Source: UBA10365 sp041441915
GTDB lineage: Bacteria; Pseudomonadota; Alphaproteobacteria; Rhodobacterales; Rhodobacteraceae
NCBI GenBank assembly: GCA_041441915.1
Contig: JASDRS010000026.1
Location: forward strand, 62,001 to 126,000
DNA: 64,000 bases
Direction of reading: 5' to 3'
The position numbers and the translations under genes were made by a program. The notes under the pieces were generated by a model. The model did not search any database and was not told the origin of the DNA. It saw only the letters and a program-made list of their open reading frames with translations. The stretch's first letter is position 1, and each line of letters begins with the position of its first letter. Below, in pieces: positions 27,312-37,027 of this stretch.

Positions 27312-28220
27312 TTAACAAAAATAAGTTTCTAATTTCATTTTTACTGGGCCTAGAAACTTATCATCCCAAATTAAAATTCTCTTTTTTGGGTCTCTTAAAG
27401 TTTCTAACGGCTCCATCTTCACCATATTTTCTGGTTCGATTGTTAAACCTGCAAACGTTAAAAGAACGGGCACAGGCTTTCTATAGTAATACTGGCTAAG
27501 AAAATTCTGGAAATAACGAACGAAAGGTAATCTGTGCATATAGTCTCGTGCAAAGTTACCCGCAAAAGCCTTGGGAAGCAGTCTAATTTTCTCTTGGCTC
27601 ACAAAGCTGATAAACTTGTCGTCGGCCGCCATTTTTCGGCCTGGTACAAAGCCGCTAGTTAAAAAATCACTCTGGAATTTTTCAGCAATATTATAACATT
27701 CACTGGGGTGAAAAACGACACATGATGAATTTCCGCGCGCACTAATACGCCCCTTGGTGAGCATTAATAATAGGTTAGAAAGTTTTGAAAACCTTAGAAA
27801 AGTACTTGGCATGATTTGGATTAACGATTTTTCTTCTACAAATGAGAACGCCTTGTACAAATCTCCGAATATAACACTGTCTAGGTCGAGGTATATTGTC
27901 GGAATAGCCTTTTGTAATACCCCGCGTTGGAAAATAGCTAATTTAGCATGACAGCCCTGTGTCTTGAATATTGTTTGATTGAAGAAAGGCGGAAATTTAA
28001 CCATGTTTATTTCGTAAAGAAAGTCTGATCGCTCCTGGTCTGTTATTAGAACAATATTGGGTTTAATTTTTGATGTTAGCAATATATTTCTGACTAGCAT
28101 GTTTACTGATTTTGAGCTGAATTTTTTACCCCATAATACTAATACCACTTGCCAAGGCGCAGCACTTTCAGCATTTGAATTAAAGCTTTTCAGCTCAGTT
28201 AATTTATCTAATTTAAGCAA
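27312..28220 (-). CDS. Putative glycosyltransferase, low-GC gene
   Basis: This 302-residue soluble protein has a GT-A-like layout: WQVVLVLWGKKFSS near the N-terminus, KPNIVLITDQ, and a DxD motif in IPTIYLDLDSVIFGD (Asp112, Asp114) which in such enzymes binds the metal-nucleotide-sugar. A family is not certain. Codon use is strongly A/T-biased, unlike all neighbours, and the flanks (27042-27311 and 28221-28517) are AT-rich. The start is unclear: TTG at 28220 is used, and rarer codons lie just upstream. It sits on the 3' side of tRNA-Ala. I infer horizontal gain, possibly for surface polysaccharide. Confidence 0.65.
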   Translation of the reverse strand: MLKLDKLTELKSFNSNAESAAPWQVVLVLWGKKFSSKSVNMLVRNILLTSKIKPNIVLITDQERSDFLYEINMVKFPPFFNQTIFKTQGCHAKLAIFQRGVLQKAIPTIYLDLDSVIFGDLYKAFSFVEEKSLIQIMPSTFLRFSKLSNLLLMLTKGRISARGNSSCVVFHPSECYNIAEKFQSDFLTSGFVPGRKMAADDKFISFVSQEKIRLLPKAFAGNFARDYMHRLPFVRYFQNFLSQYYYRKPVPVLLTFAGLTIEPENMVKMEPLETLRDPKKRILIWDDKFLGPVKMKLETYFC

Positions 28221-28517
28221 AGAATTTATCCACAGAAACCAGTAAATACGCTACAATATGTAATTTAAGTTGTATAGCCTAAAGAGTGTAGGGGCTATAT
28301 CCCTTTTGTTAATTGATCTCAAAATACTGCATGTTTTGCCTTGTTGGAAGCTGAAAAACTTGTGATTGAAATTATAGTGATTTTGTCGACAAAACTGTTA
28401 ATCGCTATCTGCCGAGATTTTCTGACAAAGTCACCAGATCGTGATTGTGTAGGCAAAAACTGTGTTTAGGGTCATGACTAAACAGAAGCAGTCATAAAAT
28501 TGTGTTTGTTTTGGGTC
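28221..28517. other. AT-rich region between the glycosyltransferase-like gene and tRNA-Ala
   Basis: No gene is seen. It holds a perfect 14-bp palindrome TTTTGTCGACAAAA at 28381-28394 and an inverted repeat ATGACT/AGTCAT at 28474-28495 with a 10-base loop. No copy of the tRNA 3' end was found here or beyond the low-GC gene. Confidence 0.5.
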
Positions 28518-28593
<76 letters not shown>

Positions 28594-28688
28594 ATCATGT
28601 TCAGCCCGAAAGCTATTGTAGCGACGTGTAGAAAAATGCGCACCGGGGTGCAAGTGAAAACATACATCCCCGCTCAGAATTTAAAGGA

Positions 28689-29021
28689 TTAAACATCCTC
28701 TTCGGGGCTAGCAACATCAGCGAGATCGTCAAGAGACACAGTGTCGTCCGTGTCATCTTCCAAAAGATCATCTTCCAAATTGGTCTCATCAGGGGTATCA
28801 ACAACCGATAGGTCATCATTGCCGTCCGATGGATTGACCGTAGCTTTTGCTTTTTCTGGAGCTACGCGCGCAGCCACATTGGTGGCCAATTTACGGCGAG
28901 CGGTTTCGATATCAACAATTTCGCCCGTATACGGGCTAACGATTGGCGTTTTTTTCAGGTCATAAAAGCGTTTGCCAGTTGTCGGGCATATACGCTTTGT
29001 TCCCCATTCTTCCTTGGGCAT
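28689..29021 (-). CDS. TIGR02300 family protein (FYDLN acid protein)
   Basis: This 110-residue protein starts MPKEEWGTKRICPTTGKRFY and has FYDLKKTPIVSPYTGE, then a long Asp/Glu-rich tail. This is the alphaproteobacterial family of short proteins with an N-terminal FYDL core and acidic C-terminus. Its function is unknown. The ATG at 29021 is chosen because the family begins there and AAGGGGA precedes it. The acidic tail contains two near-repeats (LEDDLLEDDTDD, VSLDDLADV). Confidence 0.88.
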   Translation of the reverse strand: MPKEEWGTKRICPTTGKRFYDLKKTPIVSPYTGEIVDIETARRKLATNVAARVAPEKAKATVNPSDGNDDLSVVDTPDETNLEDDLLEDDTDDTVSLDDLADVASPEEDV

Positions 29022-29188
29022 TTTGGTCCCCTTGCAAGGTAGGCTTAACATTAAGGTGGTCGATTGCCACACAAGGCGACGACTGTCAAAGGCTTTTTCC
29101 AAAATATGTCCAAGTGATAGCAAGGCAGGGCGCTAAGACTTGGCTTAAAGGGTAAATATGTTATGATACAGTAGAATTTAGAGGTATC

Positions 29189-29920
29189 ATGCCCATCCTG
29201 TACGGAACACCTAATATTGATGTGAAGCTGCGCGTTTCGGCCCGCGCAAGGCGCTTTTCGTTGCGCGTCTCTCAGCTTGACGGGCGCGTCACGCTCTCCA
29301 TGCCACAAGGGCCTTCGCAAGTGCAAGTTGACCAGTTTTTGCACGATCATGAAGGCTGGATCCGTGCTGCATTGGCCAAAATGGTGCACCTCAGCTCCGT
29401 TGCCCCACAAGTGCTGGCCTTTGGGAGAGGGTTACCTGTTGAGGGGCGCCTGCTGATGGTGAGCAAAGGCGCTGCTCGCGGCGTTTCAATTGTTGGACAA
29501 AAGCTTTTGGTTTCGGGGGATGAAGCGCAACTACCTCGCCGTTTAGCGGCCTTTTTGCGTGCGCGGGCAAGAGATCGTTTGGCGGCAGCTTGTGATTACT
29601 ATGCCGCCCGACTTGGCAAGCCCTATATCAGCCTAAGCTTGCGTGATACGCGCTCGCGCTGGGGTTCTTGCACCTCGCGCGGTGGGCTTATGTTTTCGTG
29701 GCGTCTGATCATGGCGCCCATAGCGGTGTTAGATTATGTTGTGGCGCATGAAGTGGCACATTTGGCCCATATGAACCATTCACCACGTTTTTGGGCTGAA
29801 GTGCGTAAACTTTGTCCCGATTATCAGGTGCAGCGCGATTGGCTCAAAGTACACGGACAAAGCTTGCATCGCTATGGATTCACAGCGCAAGATGAAACCA
29901 ATACGCTTGAGCGCAGTTAG
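29189..29920 (+). CDS. M48-like metallopeptidase (YgjP/DUF45)
   Basis: This 243-residue soluble protein has the C-terminal YgjP-type zinc protease motif VVAHEVAHLAHMNHSPRFW (HEVAH plus the downstream His), preceded by DTRSRWGSCTSRGGLMFSWRL, which is diagnostic of the family. The N-terminal 100 residues include RARRFSLRVSQLDGRVTLSMP. The physiological substrate is not established. The GntR gene follows after 12 bases, so co-transcription with the regulator and deoD is likely. Confidence 0.9.
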   Translation: MPILYGTPNIDVKLRVSARARRFSLRVSQLDGRVTLSMPQGPSQVQVDQFLHDHEGWIRAALAKMVHLSSVAPQVLAFGRGLPVEGRLLMVSKGAARGVSIVGQKLLVSGDEAQLPRRLAAFLRARARDRLAAACDYYAARLGKPYISLSLRDTRSRWGSCTSRGGLMFSWRLIMAPIAVLDYVVAHEVAHLAHMNHSPRFWAEVRKLCPDYQVQRDWLKVHGQSLHRYGFTAQDETNTLERS

Positions 29921-29932
29921 ATAGGGGGCTTT

Positions 29933-30583
29933 GTGCTTGCACAACCCAGACCAACAGACAGCTCTGCCTTAGAGCATGAGAGGCTTTATCGTAATCTGCG
30001 CGGGCAAATTATGCATGGTGAAGTGGGCCCTGGTCAGGCTTTAACCCTGCGCGGCTTAGCTGAAGCCTTTGGTGTTTCAATGACGCCTGCGCGCGAGGCC
30101 GTACGCCGCCTTACCGCCGAAGGAGCCTTGGCCATTTCCCTCTCGGGTAGGGTGACCACCACAGAACTGAGCTCAGAACGCATAGAAGAGCTGGCCTCAA
30201 TCCGGGCCTTGCTCGAGCCAGAACTTGCTGGCCGCGCCCTGCCGCGTGTCCATTTTGCGCTAATCGACCGTTTAGCGTCGATCAACTCCGCCAATGCTGA
30301 AGCGGTGGCCAAGCAAGATGCGGTGGCCTATATTCGCACAAACCTTGAATTTCACCGAACGCTGTACCTACGCGCTCAGGCACCCGCGATGTTGGCTATG
30401 ACCGAAACCATATGGCTGCAACTTGGTCCCACTATGCGGATGCTTTACGCCAAGCTGCGCCGCAATGAACCGCCGTGGAGCCACCGCCTAATTTTGGCGG
30501 CCCTGCGTGCTGGTGATGAATCGGGCCTGCGCTTGGCCGTGCGCACCGATGTAACCCAAGGCCTACGCCATTTGGCAAGTTAA
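29933..30583 (+). CDS. GntR-family transcriptional regulator (FCD type)
   Basis: This 216-residue protein has an N-terminal winged helix-turn-helix (LRGQIMHGEVGPGQALTLRG, VSMTPAREAVRRLTAEGAL) and a C-terminal all-helical FCD ligand domain with RALLEPELAG, EFHRTLYLRA and a terminal His-containing helix. The start is GTG with AGGGGG upstream. It is placed directly before deoD (12 bases), suggesting control of nucleoside or related metabolism. The ligand cannot be told from the sequence. Confidence 0.9.
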   Translation: MLAQPRPTDSSALEHERLYRNLRGQIMHGEVGPGQALTLRGLAEAFGVSMTPAREAVRRLTAEGALAISLSGRVTTTELSSERIEELASIRALLEPELAGRALPRVHFALIDRLASINSANAEAVAKQDAVAYIRTNLEFHRTLYLRAQAPAMLAMTETIWLQLGPTMRMLYAKLRRNEPPWSHRLILAALRAGDESGLRLAVRTDVTQGLRHLAS

Positions 30584-30595
30584 AAAAGGACAGAC

Positions 30596-31300
30596 ATGAC
30601 TATTCATATAGGGGCCAAAGTTGGTGATATTGCGCCCACCGTTTTAATGCCGGGCGATCCTTATCGCGCGCGTTGGGCCGCACAAACCTTTTTGCAAGAT
30701 GTGCGCTTGGTGAATGAAACCCGCGGCATGCTTGGCTATACGGGCCAGTGGAACGGTCACCTCGTGACAATCCAAGGCTCGGGTATGGGCATGGCCTCTT
30801 TATCAATTTATGCCAATGAACTGATCCGCGATTTTAACGCAAAGACCCTGATCCGAATTGGCTCGGCCGGCGCGATGCAGTCCAATATTAAATTGCGTGA
30901 TGTGGTTTTGGCAATGTCAGCTTGCAGCATTTCAACTCCTTCGCGTGGGATCTTGCGTGACATTAATCTAGCGCCTGCGGCTGATTTTTCTCTTTTACAG
31001 GCCGCACATAAGGCTGCTTTTACATATGATCTTGGGCTTCATGTGGGGCAGATCTATTCCTCCGACGTGTTTTATGACGAACGCCCCGACCTGACCGAGC
31101 AAATGATCCGCCATGGAGTTTTGTGCGTTGAGATGGAAACCGCAGAGCTTTACACATTGGCAGCGCGTTATGGGCGCCGAGCCTTGGCGGTCTTGACTAT
31201 TTCTGACCATTTGATAACGCATGAAGCGCTGCCTTCAGAACTACGCGAACAAAGTTTTGGCGATATGGTTGAAATTGCTCTAAAGGCGGCCTTTTCATGA
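30596..31300 (+). CDS. deoD: Purine nucleoside phosphorylase, DeoD type
   Basis: This 234-residue enzyme phosphorolyses purine (deoxy)nucleosides to base and (deoxy)ribose-1-phosphate. The hexameric PNP family features are present: [57 protein letters not shown] and ISDHLITHE with the catalytic Asp. AAAAAGGA precedes the ATG. The stop overlaps the ATG of the following aldo/keto reductase pseudogene (ATGA). Confidence 0.95.
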   Translation: MTIHIGAKVGDIAPTVLMPGDPYRARWAAQTFLQDVRLVNETRGMLGYTGQWNGHLVTIQGSGMGMASLSIYANELIRDFNAKTLIRIGSAGAMQSNIKLRDVVLAMSACSISTPSRGILRDINLAPAADFSLLQAAHKAAFTYDLGLHVGQIYSSDVFYDERPDLTEQMIRHGVLCVEMETAELYTLAARYGRRALAVLTISDHLITHEALPSELREQSFGDMVEIALKAAFS

Positions 31301-32292
31301 GGCAAAGGCAGATTGGCAAAAGTGGCCCCATGGTAGGGGCCATTGGTTTGGGCTGCATATCCTTTTCCGGCGTCTTTGGCGCAACATAACCTGAGCAAAG
31401 TTTGCGCTGCTTGGCCGCTGCGCTAGATCACGGTGTCGATTTTTGGGACACGGCCAATATCTATGGCATGGGCACATCTGAAAGCTTGATAGGGCAATTT
31501 TTGGCTCAAGCTAGCCGCGCGCGACGTGCGCAGGTCAAATTGGCGACAAAGGCCAGTATTGCCACTGGGCCGCTCCGACAGTTTGATAATTCAGAAAATC
31601 ATTTTTGGGCTGAGCTTTTGGCCTCTTTCAAACGACTTGGGGTCGATTATGTTGATCTTTCCTATTTACATCGCCGCGAGGTAAATCGCCCCATTGAAGA
31701 GGTGGTTTTAACTCTGTCTGATATGATAGGCGAGGGGCTGATCGGTGGCTATGGGCTTTCGTAAGTCTCACCCGGCACCTTGCGCCGCGCTAATAAGGTA
31801 CATCCTTGCGCTGCAGTTCAAAATGAATATTCGCTTTGGACCCGCCAACCCGAATTGGGACTTATTCAGACTTGCCAAGAATTGGGCGTTGCCTTTGTGC
31901 CCTTCTCGCCCGTGGCGCGCGGCGTGTTTGGACAATCAGACATCAATTCTGCCACCGAACAAAAAGACGATTTTCGGCACAACATACCGCGATTTACGGA
32001 ACCTAATTGGTGGCTTAACCAAGCCGCTATTGCTGGTTTTCGAACTTATTGCGCGGACATGGGTTGGGCCGTTTCCGCCGCGGCCTTGGCTTGGCTGTTA
32101 GATCAGGGAAATCATCTTATTCCTATTCCTGGCACGCGCAGTTCAGCCCATCTGGTTGAATGGATGCAAGCCTTTGATATTTCCATGACACCTGACGTGA
32201 GAGCCGATTTTGCGAGGCTTTTGCTCGTTGGATTTGCCTTTGGTGATCGCTATAACCTGGAAATGGCCAGTGCCGTGGAACGCTATTGTTAA
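31297..32292 (+). pseudogene. Aldo/keto reductase gene with two in-frame ochre codons
   Basis: A single reading frame spans 331 codons from ATG 31297 (overlapping the deoD stop) to TAA 32290, interrupted by TAA at 31387-31389 and TAA at 31762-31764. There is no frameshift. The AKR tetrad survives: Asp and Tyr in FWDTANIYG, Lys in LATKAS and His in SYLHRRE. AVQNEYSLWTRQPE, AFVPFSPVARGVFGQ and PIPGTRSSAHL are also intact. At the second lesion, family members often read GLSEVSP, so Glu GAA to TAA is a simple explanation. I infer recent inactivation by point mutation. Confidence 0.85.
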
Positions 32293-32335
32293 AAAAGGGT
32301 CCAAAGGCTACTTTAAGCCACTATTTTTCGCAAGG

Positions 32336-33112
32336 TCAGACTACCCGGTCAACCATCATATGCTTGATTTCTGCAATTGCCTTGGCAGGATTTAGTCCTT
32401 TAGGGCAGGTCTTTGCGCAATTCATGATCGTGTGGCACCGGTAAAGTTTAAACGGATCTTCCAATTCGTCTAAACGTTCTCCGGTGGCTTCATCGCGGCT
32501 GTCTACAATCCAACGATACGCATGCAGCAAAGCGGCTGGGCCTAGATATTTGTCAGAATTCCACCAGTAGGATGGGCAAGAGGTCGAACAACAGGCGCAC
32601 ATCACGCATTCATAAAGTCCATCAAGTTTTTCACGGTCATCAATCGATTGACGCCATTCTTTTTCTGGGCGGTTGGTCTTGGTTTCAAGCCATGGCATTA
32701 TTGAGGCGTGCTGGGCATAAAAATGTGTCAAATCAGGGATCAGGTCTTTGATAACAAGTAGATGGGGTAAGGGATAAATTTTCACATCGCCCTTAACCTC
32801 GTCTAGCCCATAGATGCAGGCCAAAGTATTGATTCCGTCTATGTTCATCGCACAAGAGCCGCAGATACCCTCGCGGCAAGAGCGCCGGAAAGTCAATGTC
32901 GGGTCAATGTCAGTTTTAATTTTGATCAAAGCGTCCAACACCATGGGGCCACATTTTTCCAAGTCGATGAAATAGGTGTCAACCCGTGGATTTTCGTCAT
33001 CATCGGGGCTCCAGCGATAGACTTGGAGCTTACGAAGGTTTTTGCCTTCTGGCTTGGGCCATGTTTTACCGGTGCGGATTTTCGAATTTTTAGGTAAGGT
33101 GAATTGTACCAT
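32336..33112 (-). CDS. sdhB: Succinate dehydrogenase iron-sulfur subunit
   Basis: This 258-residue subunit of complex II relays electrons from SdhA to quinone through three Fe-S clusters. Ligand motifs: [21 protein letters not shown] for [2Fe-2S], [16 protein letters not shown] for [4Fe-4S] plus the first Cys of the third cluster, and [24 protein letters not shown] 33112 is chosen by the family start [12 protein letters not shown]. Its 5' end overlaps the small lipoprotein gene by 23 bases, so its ribosome binding site lies inside that gene. Confidence 0.96.
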   Translation of the reverse strand: MVQFTLPKNSKIRTGKTWPKPEGKNLRKLQVYRWSPDDDENPRVDTYFIDLEKCGPMVLDALIKIKTDIDPTLTFRRSCREGICGSCAMNIDGINTLACIYGLDEVKGDVKIYPLPHLLVIKDLIPDLTHFYAQHASIMPWLETKTNRPEKEWRQSIDDREKLDGLYECVMCACCSTSCPSYWWNSDKYLGPAALLHAYRWIVDSRDEATGERLDELEDPFKLYRCHTIMNCAKTCPKGLNPAKAIAEIKHMMVDRVV

Positions 33113-33440
33113 GGAATTGGCCCCTCCAATCTGATCGGGAATATTGGCCTTGCGATGGCAGGAGGCCAGCTTTTTTGATGACGCAGTTTTTGTAAAGCTG
33201 CTCAGGATCACGTTTTTGCAGCGGGTCTGGCGTGATCGACAGATCCAGACCCGCGAAGCTGCCTTTGCTGCCTACGCCAAAACCCACCGATCCCCTAGGG
33301 CTAACGAAGTTATAGGAGCGGTCAAAGCAGTTATTTTCTGCCGCGATTAAGCGCTGCGCATCTGTTTGTGACGCGCAAGCACTTAGGCCCAAGGGTAGTG
33401 TCAAAACCATAAAAATTTTGACAGGAGCGAACATCATCAA
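33090..33440 (-). CDS. Small lipoprotein encoded between sdhA and sdhB
   Basis: This 116-residue protein has a lipoprotein signal (hydrophobic residues 8-20, LSAC lipobox) and a short periplasmic part with Cys in [10 protein letters not shown] and [10 protein letters not shown], possibly a disulfide. The start overlaps the sdhA stop (ATGA) and the 3' end overlaps sdhB, so it is made in step with complex II. I recognise no domain. Complex II has no known lipoprotein subunit; an assembly or envelope role is speculation. Conservation among relatives would decide. Confidence 0.75.
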   Translation of the reverse strand: MMMFAPVKIFMVLTLPLGLSACASQTDAQRLIAAENNCFDRSYNFVSPRGSVGFGVGSKGSFAGLDLSITPDPLQKRDPEQLYKNCVIKKAGLLPSQGQYSRSDWRGQFHGTIHLT

Positions 33441-35239
33441 TAGACCCGCGCTTTAGGTGCTATACGTTTAAGATCAATGCCACCATCTTCATGTTTCGTC
33501 AAAGGATCTAGATGCACTGGCCGCGTGTCCATACGTACTTTGGCACCATCAACATAGGCCAGGGAATGCACGCGCCATTTTTTGTCGTCACGATCAGGAT
33601 AATCTTCGTGGGCATGCGCCCCGCGGCTTTCTTTGCGGGCTTCGGCCGCCACGATGGTAGACAAAGCATTTGGCATAAGATTGCAAAGCTCTAAAGTTTC
33701 CATAAGGTCAGAGTTCCAGATCAACGACTGGTCTGTGACTCGCAGATCATTAATTTTAGCGGCAATGGTGGTCATTTTGTTCACGCCGTCCGCCAAGGTC
33801 TTGTTAGTTCGAAACACGGCTGCATCGGCTTGCATGGCTTTTTGCATCGCAAGGCGTAATTCGGCGGTTGGCACGCCACCCTTTGCATGGCGCAAGCCGT
33901 CAAAACGCGATAAGGCGCGATCAACTCCGGCCTTGTTCACAGGGGTTACCCGTTCTTTTGGGTTTACAATTTCACCTGCGCGGATGGCGGCCGCGCGGCC
34001 AAAGACCACAAGATCAATCAAAGAATTCGACCCCAAGCGATTTGCTCCATGCACAGACGCACACCCTGCTTCTCCAACAGCCATTAGGCCTGGGAAGGTG
34101 GCATCAGGGTTGGCGGCGGTAGGGCTGAGAACTTCCCCCCAATAATTAGTTGGGATGCCACCCATATTATAGTGAACGGTTGGCAAAACGGGTATTGGCT
34201 CTTTATTTAGATCAACGCCCGCAAATATGCGTGCCGATTCTGAAATTCCAGGTAGACGTAAAGCTAAAGTCTCGGGAGGTAGATGGTTTAAATGCAGGTG
34301 AATATGGTCCCCATCGGGTCCCACGCCTCGACCTTCGCGGATTTCGATAGTCATGCAGCGTGAAACGACGTCACGGCTTGCTAGATCCTTATAGGTAGGG
34401 GCGTAGCGCTCCATAAAGCGCTCACCGTTGGAATTGGTTAAATATCCTCCTTCGCCACGCGCGCCTTCAGTGATTAAGCAGCCCGAGCCATAAATCCCTG
34501 TTGGGTGAAATTGAACGAATTCCATATCTTGTAAGGCAAGGCCTGCGCGCGCAACCATGCCGCCGCCGTCGCCGGTACAGGTGTGGGCCGAGGTGGCGCT
34601 GAAATAGGCGCGCCCGTAGCCGCCGGTGGCCAGAACAACCAACTTGGCATTGAACACATGGATCGTGCCATCGTCCAATTTCCATGCCACAATACCGGTG
34701 CAGCGCCCATCGGTCATGATCAAATCAAGCGCAAAATATTCAATAAAAAATTCGGCGTTGTTTTTCAGAGATTGGCCATAAAGTGTATGCAAAATAGCGT
34801 GACCCGTGCGGTCTGCGGCTGCGCATGTTCGTTGCACGGGGGGGCCTTCGCCATATTCGGTTGTATGACCGCCAAAGGGGCGCTGATAAATTTTGCCATC
34901 TTCGGTGCGCGAGAAGGGCACGCCGTAATGTTCAAGCTCATAGACCGCTTTTGGAGCTTCGCGGGCAAGATATTCCATCGCATCTGTATCACCCAGCCAA
35001 TCCGACCCCTTGACTGTGTCATACATATGCCACTGCCAATTATCGGGCCCCATATTGGACAGGCTGGCCGCAATGCCGCCTTGGGCGGCTACTGTATGGC
35101 TGCGAGTTGGAAACACTTTGGTCACGCAGGCAGTTCGTAGCCCCTGTTCTGCCATACCCAAAGTTGCACGCAAGCCCGCTCCGCCTGCGCCAACGACGAC
35201 GACGTCATATTCATGGGTTTCATACGGGTAGGAAGTCAT
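33437..35239 (-). CDS. sdhA: Succinate dehydrogenase flavoprotein subunit
   Basis: This 600-residue catalytic subunit oxidises succinate to fumarate with covalently bound FAD. Seen: dinucleotide fold [16 protein letters not shown]-linking His in [41 protein letters not shown], catalytic region [11 protein letters not shown] and the C-terminal [22 protein letters not shown] 35239 gives [13 protein letters not shown] and follows AGGGGCG. It is 10 bases after sdhD and overlaps the small lipoprotein gene downstream. Confidence 0.97.
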   Translation of the reverse strand: MTSYPYETHEYDVVVVGAGGAGLRATLGMAEQGLRTACVTKVFPTRSHTVAAQGGIAASLSNMGPDNWQWHMYDTVKGSDWLGDTDAMEYLAREAPKAVYELEHYGVPFSRTEDGKIYQRPFGGHTTEYGEGPPVQRTCAAADRTGHAILHTLYGQSLKNNAEFFIEYFALDLIMTDGRCTGIVAWKLDDGTIHVFNAKLVVLATGGYGRAYFSATSAHTCTGDGGGMVARAGLALQDMEFVQFHPTGIYGSGCLITEGARGEGGYLTNSNGERFMERYAPTYKDLASRDVVSRCMTIEIREGRGVGPDGDHIHLHLNHLPPETLALRLPGISESARIFAGVDLNKEPIPVLPTVHYNMGGIPTNYWGEVLSPTAANPDATFPGLMAVGEAGCASVHGANRLGSNSLIDLVVFGRAAAIRAGEIVNPKERVTPVNKAGVDRALSRFDGLRHAKGGVPTAELRLAMQKAMQADAAVFRTNKTLADGVNKMTTIAAKINDLRVTDQSLIWNSDLMETLELCNLMPNALSTIVAAEARKESRGAHAHEDYPDRDDKKWRVHSLAYVDGAKVRMDTRPVHLDPLTKHEDGGIDLKRIAPKARVY

Positions 35240-35249
35240 CTTGCGCCCC

Positions 35250-35621
35250 TTAAACTGCAAATCGGACAAGCGCATAAAGCCCCATGCCCATTAGCCCATA
35301 AGAAAGGGCCGTGATCATAATAATAAGCCCTTTACGTAGGCCGCCCTTTGCATAGTCTTCAATCAATGTAGCCGTTCCAGCCGCAAAGTGCCGCAGTCCA
35401 ACGACCAACACAGTTGCCGTTAAAAGCGCCGCAAAGGGATTGCCGAAGCGCGCCGCAACGCCAGCTTGGTTCATGCCAATGGCCGATCCAAACAGATAGA
35501 TGAATATTGGCAGTAGTATCGCTAAAATGATGGCAGTGACCTGCATGAACCAATGTTTGGCTGTGCCTGCGTGGGCTGAACCCACGGCGTTGGCGCGTTT
35601 GCGATCTGTGATGTAACGCAT
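35250..35621 (-). CDS. sdhD: Succinate dehydrogenase membrane anchor subunit
   Basis: This 123-residue protein has three hydrophobic segments. [22 protein letters not shown] supplies the haem-ligand His region and the conserved Asp-Tyr near the quinone site. ATG 35621 gives the family start [17 protein letters not shown]. It lies eight bases downstream of sdhC and ten before sdhA. Confidence 0.94.
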   Translation of the reverse strand: MRYITDRKRANAVGSAHAGTAKHWFMQVTAIILAILLPIFIYLFGSAIGMNQAGVAARFGNPFAALLTATVLVVGLRHFAAGTATLIEDYAKGGLRKGLIIMITALSYGLMGMGLYALVRFAV

Positions 35622-35629
35622 GACGGCTC

Positions 35630-36013
35630 CTATATGACCAGAAGAGTTGCTGCGGTTAACACTACCGAGCCGATTATACAGACCCAACCGAGCTTTTGCG
35701 CTGTTGGAATATCAAGGCCAATCCCTGCGTCAAAAATCAAATGCCTCAGGCCTGACAAGTAATGATACCAAAGCGCCCAAAGGGATCCGGTAAAGACCAA
35801 GGCCCCAAACCAGGAGCGCACGACCGCATCAGCACATACAAAATAGGCTGGGCTAATTGCTGCGGAAAAGAGCCACCATACCGCCAAAACCACCCCTGCC
35901 ATCAAAGCTTGACCCGTAATGCGGGTCAGGATTGATGTCACGGAGGTCAACTGCACACGGTAGATTTGCAAATGTGGGGAAAGCGGGCGCGCGGTTCTTG
36001 GTGCAACAGCCAT
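35630..36013 (-). CDS. sdhC: Succinate dehydrogenase cytochrome b556 subunit
   Basis: This 127-residue, three-helix haem-binding subunit of complex II is the first gene of sdhCDAB. The family start RPLSPHLQIYRVQLTSVTSI and the haem/quinone segment WYHYLSGLRHLIFDAGIGLD are clear. ATG 36013 is chosen by this similarity. The upstream region carries the 32-bp tandem repeats with GCGACA-TT-TGTCGC palindromes. Confidence 0.95.
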   Translation of the reverse strand: MAVAPRTARPLSPHLQIYRVQLTSVTSILTRITGQALMAGVVLAVWWLFSAAISPAYFVCADAVVRSWFGALVFTGSLWALWYHYLSGLRHLIFDAGIGLDIPTAQKLGWVCIIGSVVLTAATLLVI

Positions 36014-36073
36014 GTTTAGTTCCTTGCTCTGCCCAAAGCTGGGCTTGACCCTTTGACTTGGTTTCAACTTCAT

Positions 36074-36137
36074 TTTTCTTTTTCATAGCGACATTTGTCG
36101 CAAAGTTTTCTTTTTCATAGCGACATTTGTCGCAAAG
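36074..36137. promoter_or_regulatory. Perfect 32-bp tandem duplication with palindromes upstream of sdhC
   Basis: 36074-36105 and 36106-36137 are identical, head to tail. Each unit contains the perfect palindrome GCGACA-TT-TGTCGC, so two operator-like sites lie 32 bp apart, about three helical turns and on the same DNA face. They end 61 bases before the sdhC ATG. I infer binding of a dimeric regulator of succinate dehydrogenase. The bound protein is not identifiable from sequence. Confidence 0.6.
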
Positions 36138-36269
36138 TCACTCTGTCATCAGGTCGCAGGGCCACTATTTTTCAAAATTAATTTAATATTTTTATTTTGC
36201 GATCACTTTTCAAAATGCGATCGAAATAACTTTTAGGCCTAATCCTATTTTGCAGTAACCCCCTAGAAG

Positions 36270-36473
36270 CTATTGCGCGCCAAGTTTCATATCGCGGTCG
36301 TAAGGCTTGCGTGCCTCCTTTACTACCGCTTGCCCGCACCGCATAACGCCGCGTGCAGCATCATATGCATAGGTTGGTCCGCCATGCAGCGCCCACCCTT
36401 TTGACAGAGCTTCGGACACTATATGGCAAAAGGACGATGTATCATCTTCTGTCAAGAAACGATAAATTTTCAT
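36270..36473 (-). CDS. DUF1737 domain protein
   Basis: This 67-residue soluble protein (starts MKIYRFLTEDDTSSFCHIV) has EALSKGWALHGGPTYAY, the DUF1737 signature seen in short proteins of unknown function. Its start overlaps the NnrU stop by one base, so it is coupled to that membrane protein. The 256 bases between it and sdhC contain only the tandem repeats and AT-rich sequence. Confidence 0.85.
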   Translation of the reverse strand: MKIYRFLTEDDTSSFCHIVSEALSKGWALHGGPTYAYDAARGVMRCGQAVVKEARKPYDRDMKLGAQ

Positions 36474-37027
36474 TAATAACTGCCTAAAAAAACGTTATGA
36501 CCTGTTATTATATGTGCCGCCGCGAACAGCCCGTAAAGCACAGCCGTGCCTGCTATATTCATTAAATCTCCTTTTAGGCCCCGACCAGTGGTCGGACGCA
36601 CCCAAGGGCCTGAACGGTTAATAAGCTTCATGCTAAAAAGTGCCCATCCGCCCATGGAGCCAAACAAGATGACCGAGGCCAAGTCGCCATTCACTGCCAA
36701 ATGTGCCACTGCCCAAATTGCCGTCCCCCACAGCATTGGGTGGCGTATCCGGGTAAAAAGAACACCCTTAGTGCCGCTCACGCCGAACAGGTAAATTGCA
36801 ATCAACATAAGTGTATTATTCAAATGCCCCATGCCATTGAGGGGAGAGTACAGCATCGCAATGTCAGCCATGCTGTATCCCCAGACCATCAAAACTACCG
36901 ATACCACAATAACGATTGCTAAAATCCATTTGCCCTGATCGCCTATCTTTGCGCGCCTGGCAGGTGCAATCCGCTTTGCCAGATGTGCCACGATCCATAA
37001 AAAAACTCCCAAGATTAACAGCGTCAT
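36473..37027 (-). CDS. NnrU family membrane protein
   Basis: This 184-residue protein has about six hydrophobic segments and the NnrU landmarks LFTRIRHPMLWGTAIWAVAHL and NGDLASVILFGSMGGWALFSM. NnrU was named from a denitrification locus of Rhodobacter, but homologues are common without denitrification, and none of those genes is present here. It resembles isoprenylcysteine methyltransferase-type membrane proteins (RHPML). The pair with DUF1737 appears conserved in Rhodobacteraceae from memory. Confidence 0.88.
   Translation of the reverse strand: MTLLILGVFLWIVAHLAKRIAPARRAKIGDQGKWILAIVIVVSVVLMVWGYSMADIAMLYSPLNGMGHLNNTLMLIAIYLFGVSGTKGVLFTRIRHPMLWGTAIWAVAHLAVNGDLASVILFGSMGGWALFSMKLINRSGPWVRPTTGRGLKGDLMNIAGTAVLYGLFAAAHIITGHNVFLGSY

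Noticed and set aside
28474..28495. ATGACT/AGTCAT hairpin downstream of tRNA-Ala as a terminator or att site
   Set aside because: There is no T run after the stem on the minus strand and no matching repeat beyond the low-GC gene.
36473..37027. NnrU as evidence of a denitrification locus
   Set aside because: No nitrite or nitric oxide reductase genes are near; NnrU homologues are widespread without denitrification.
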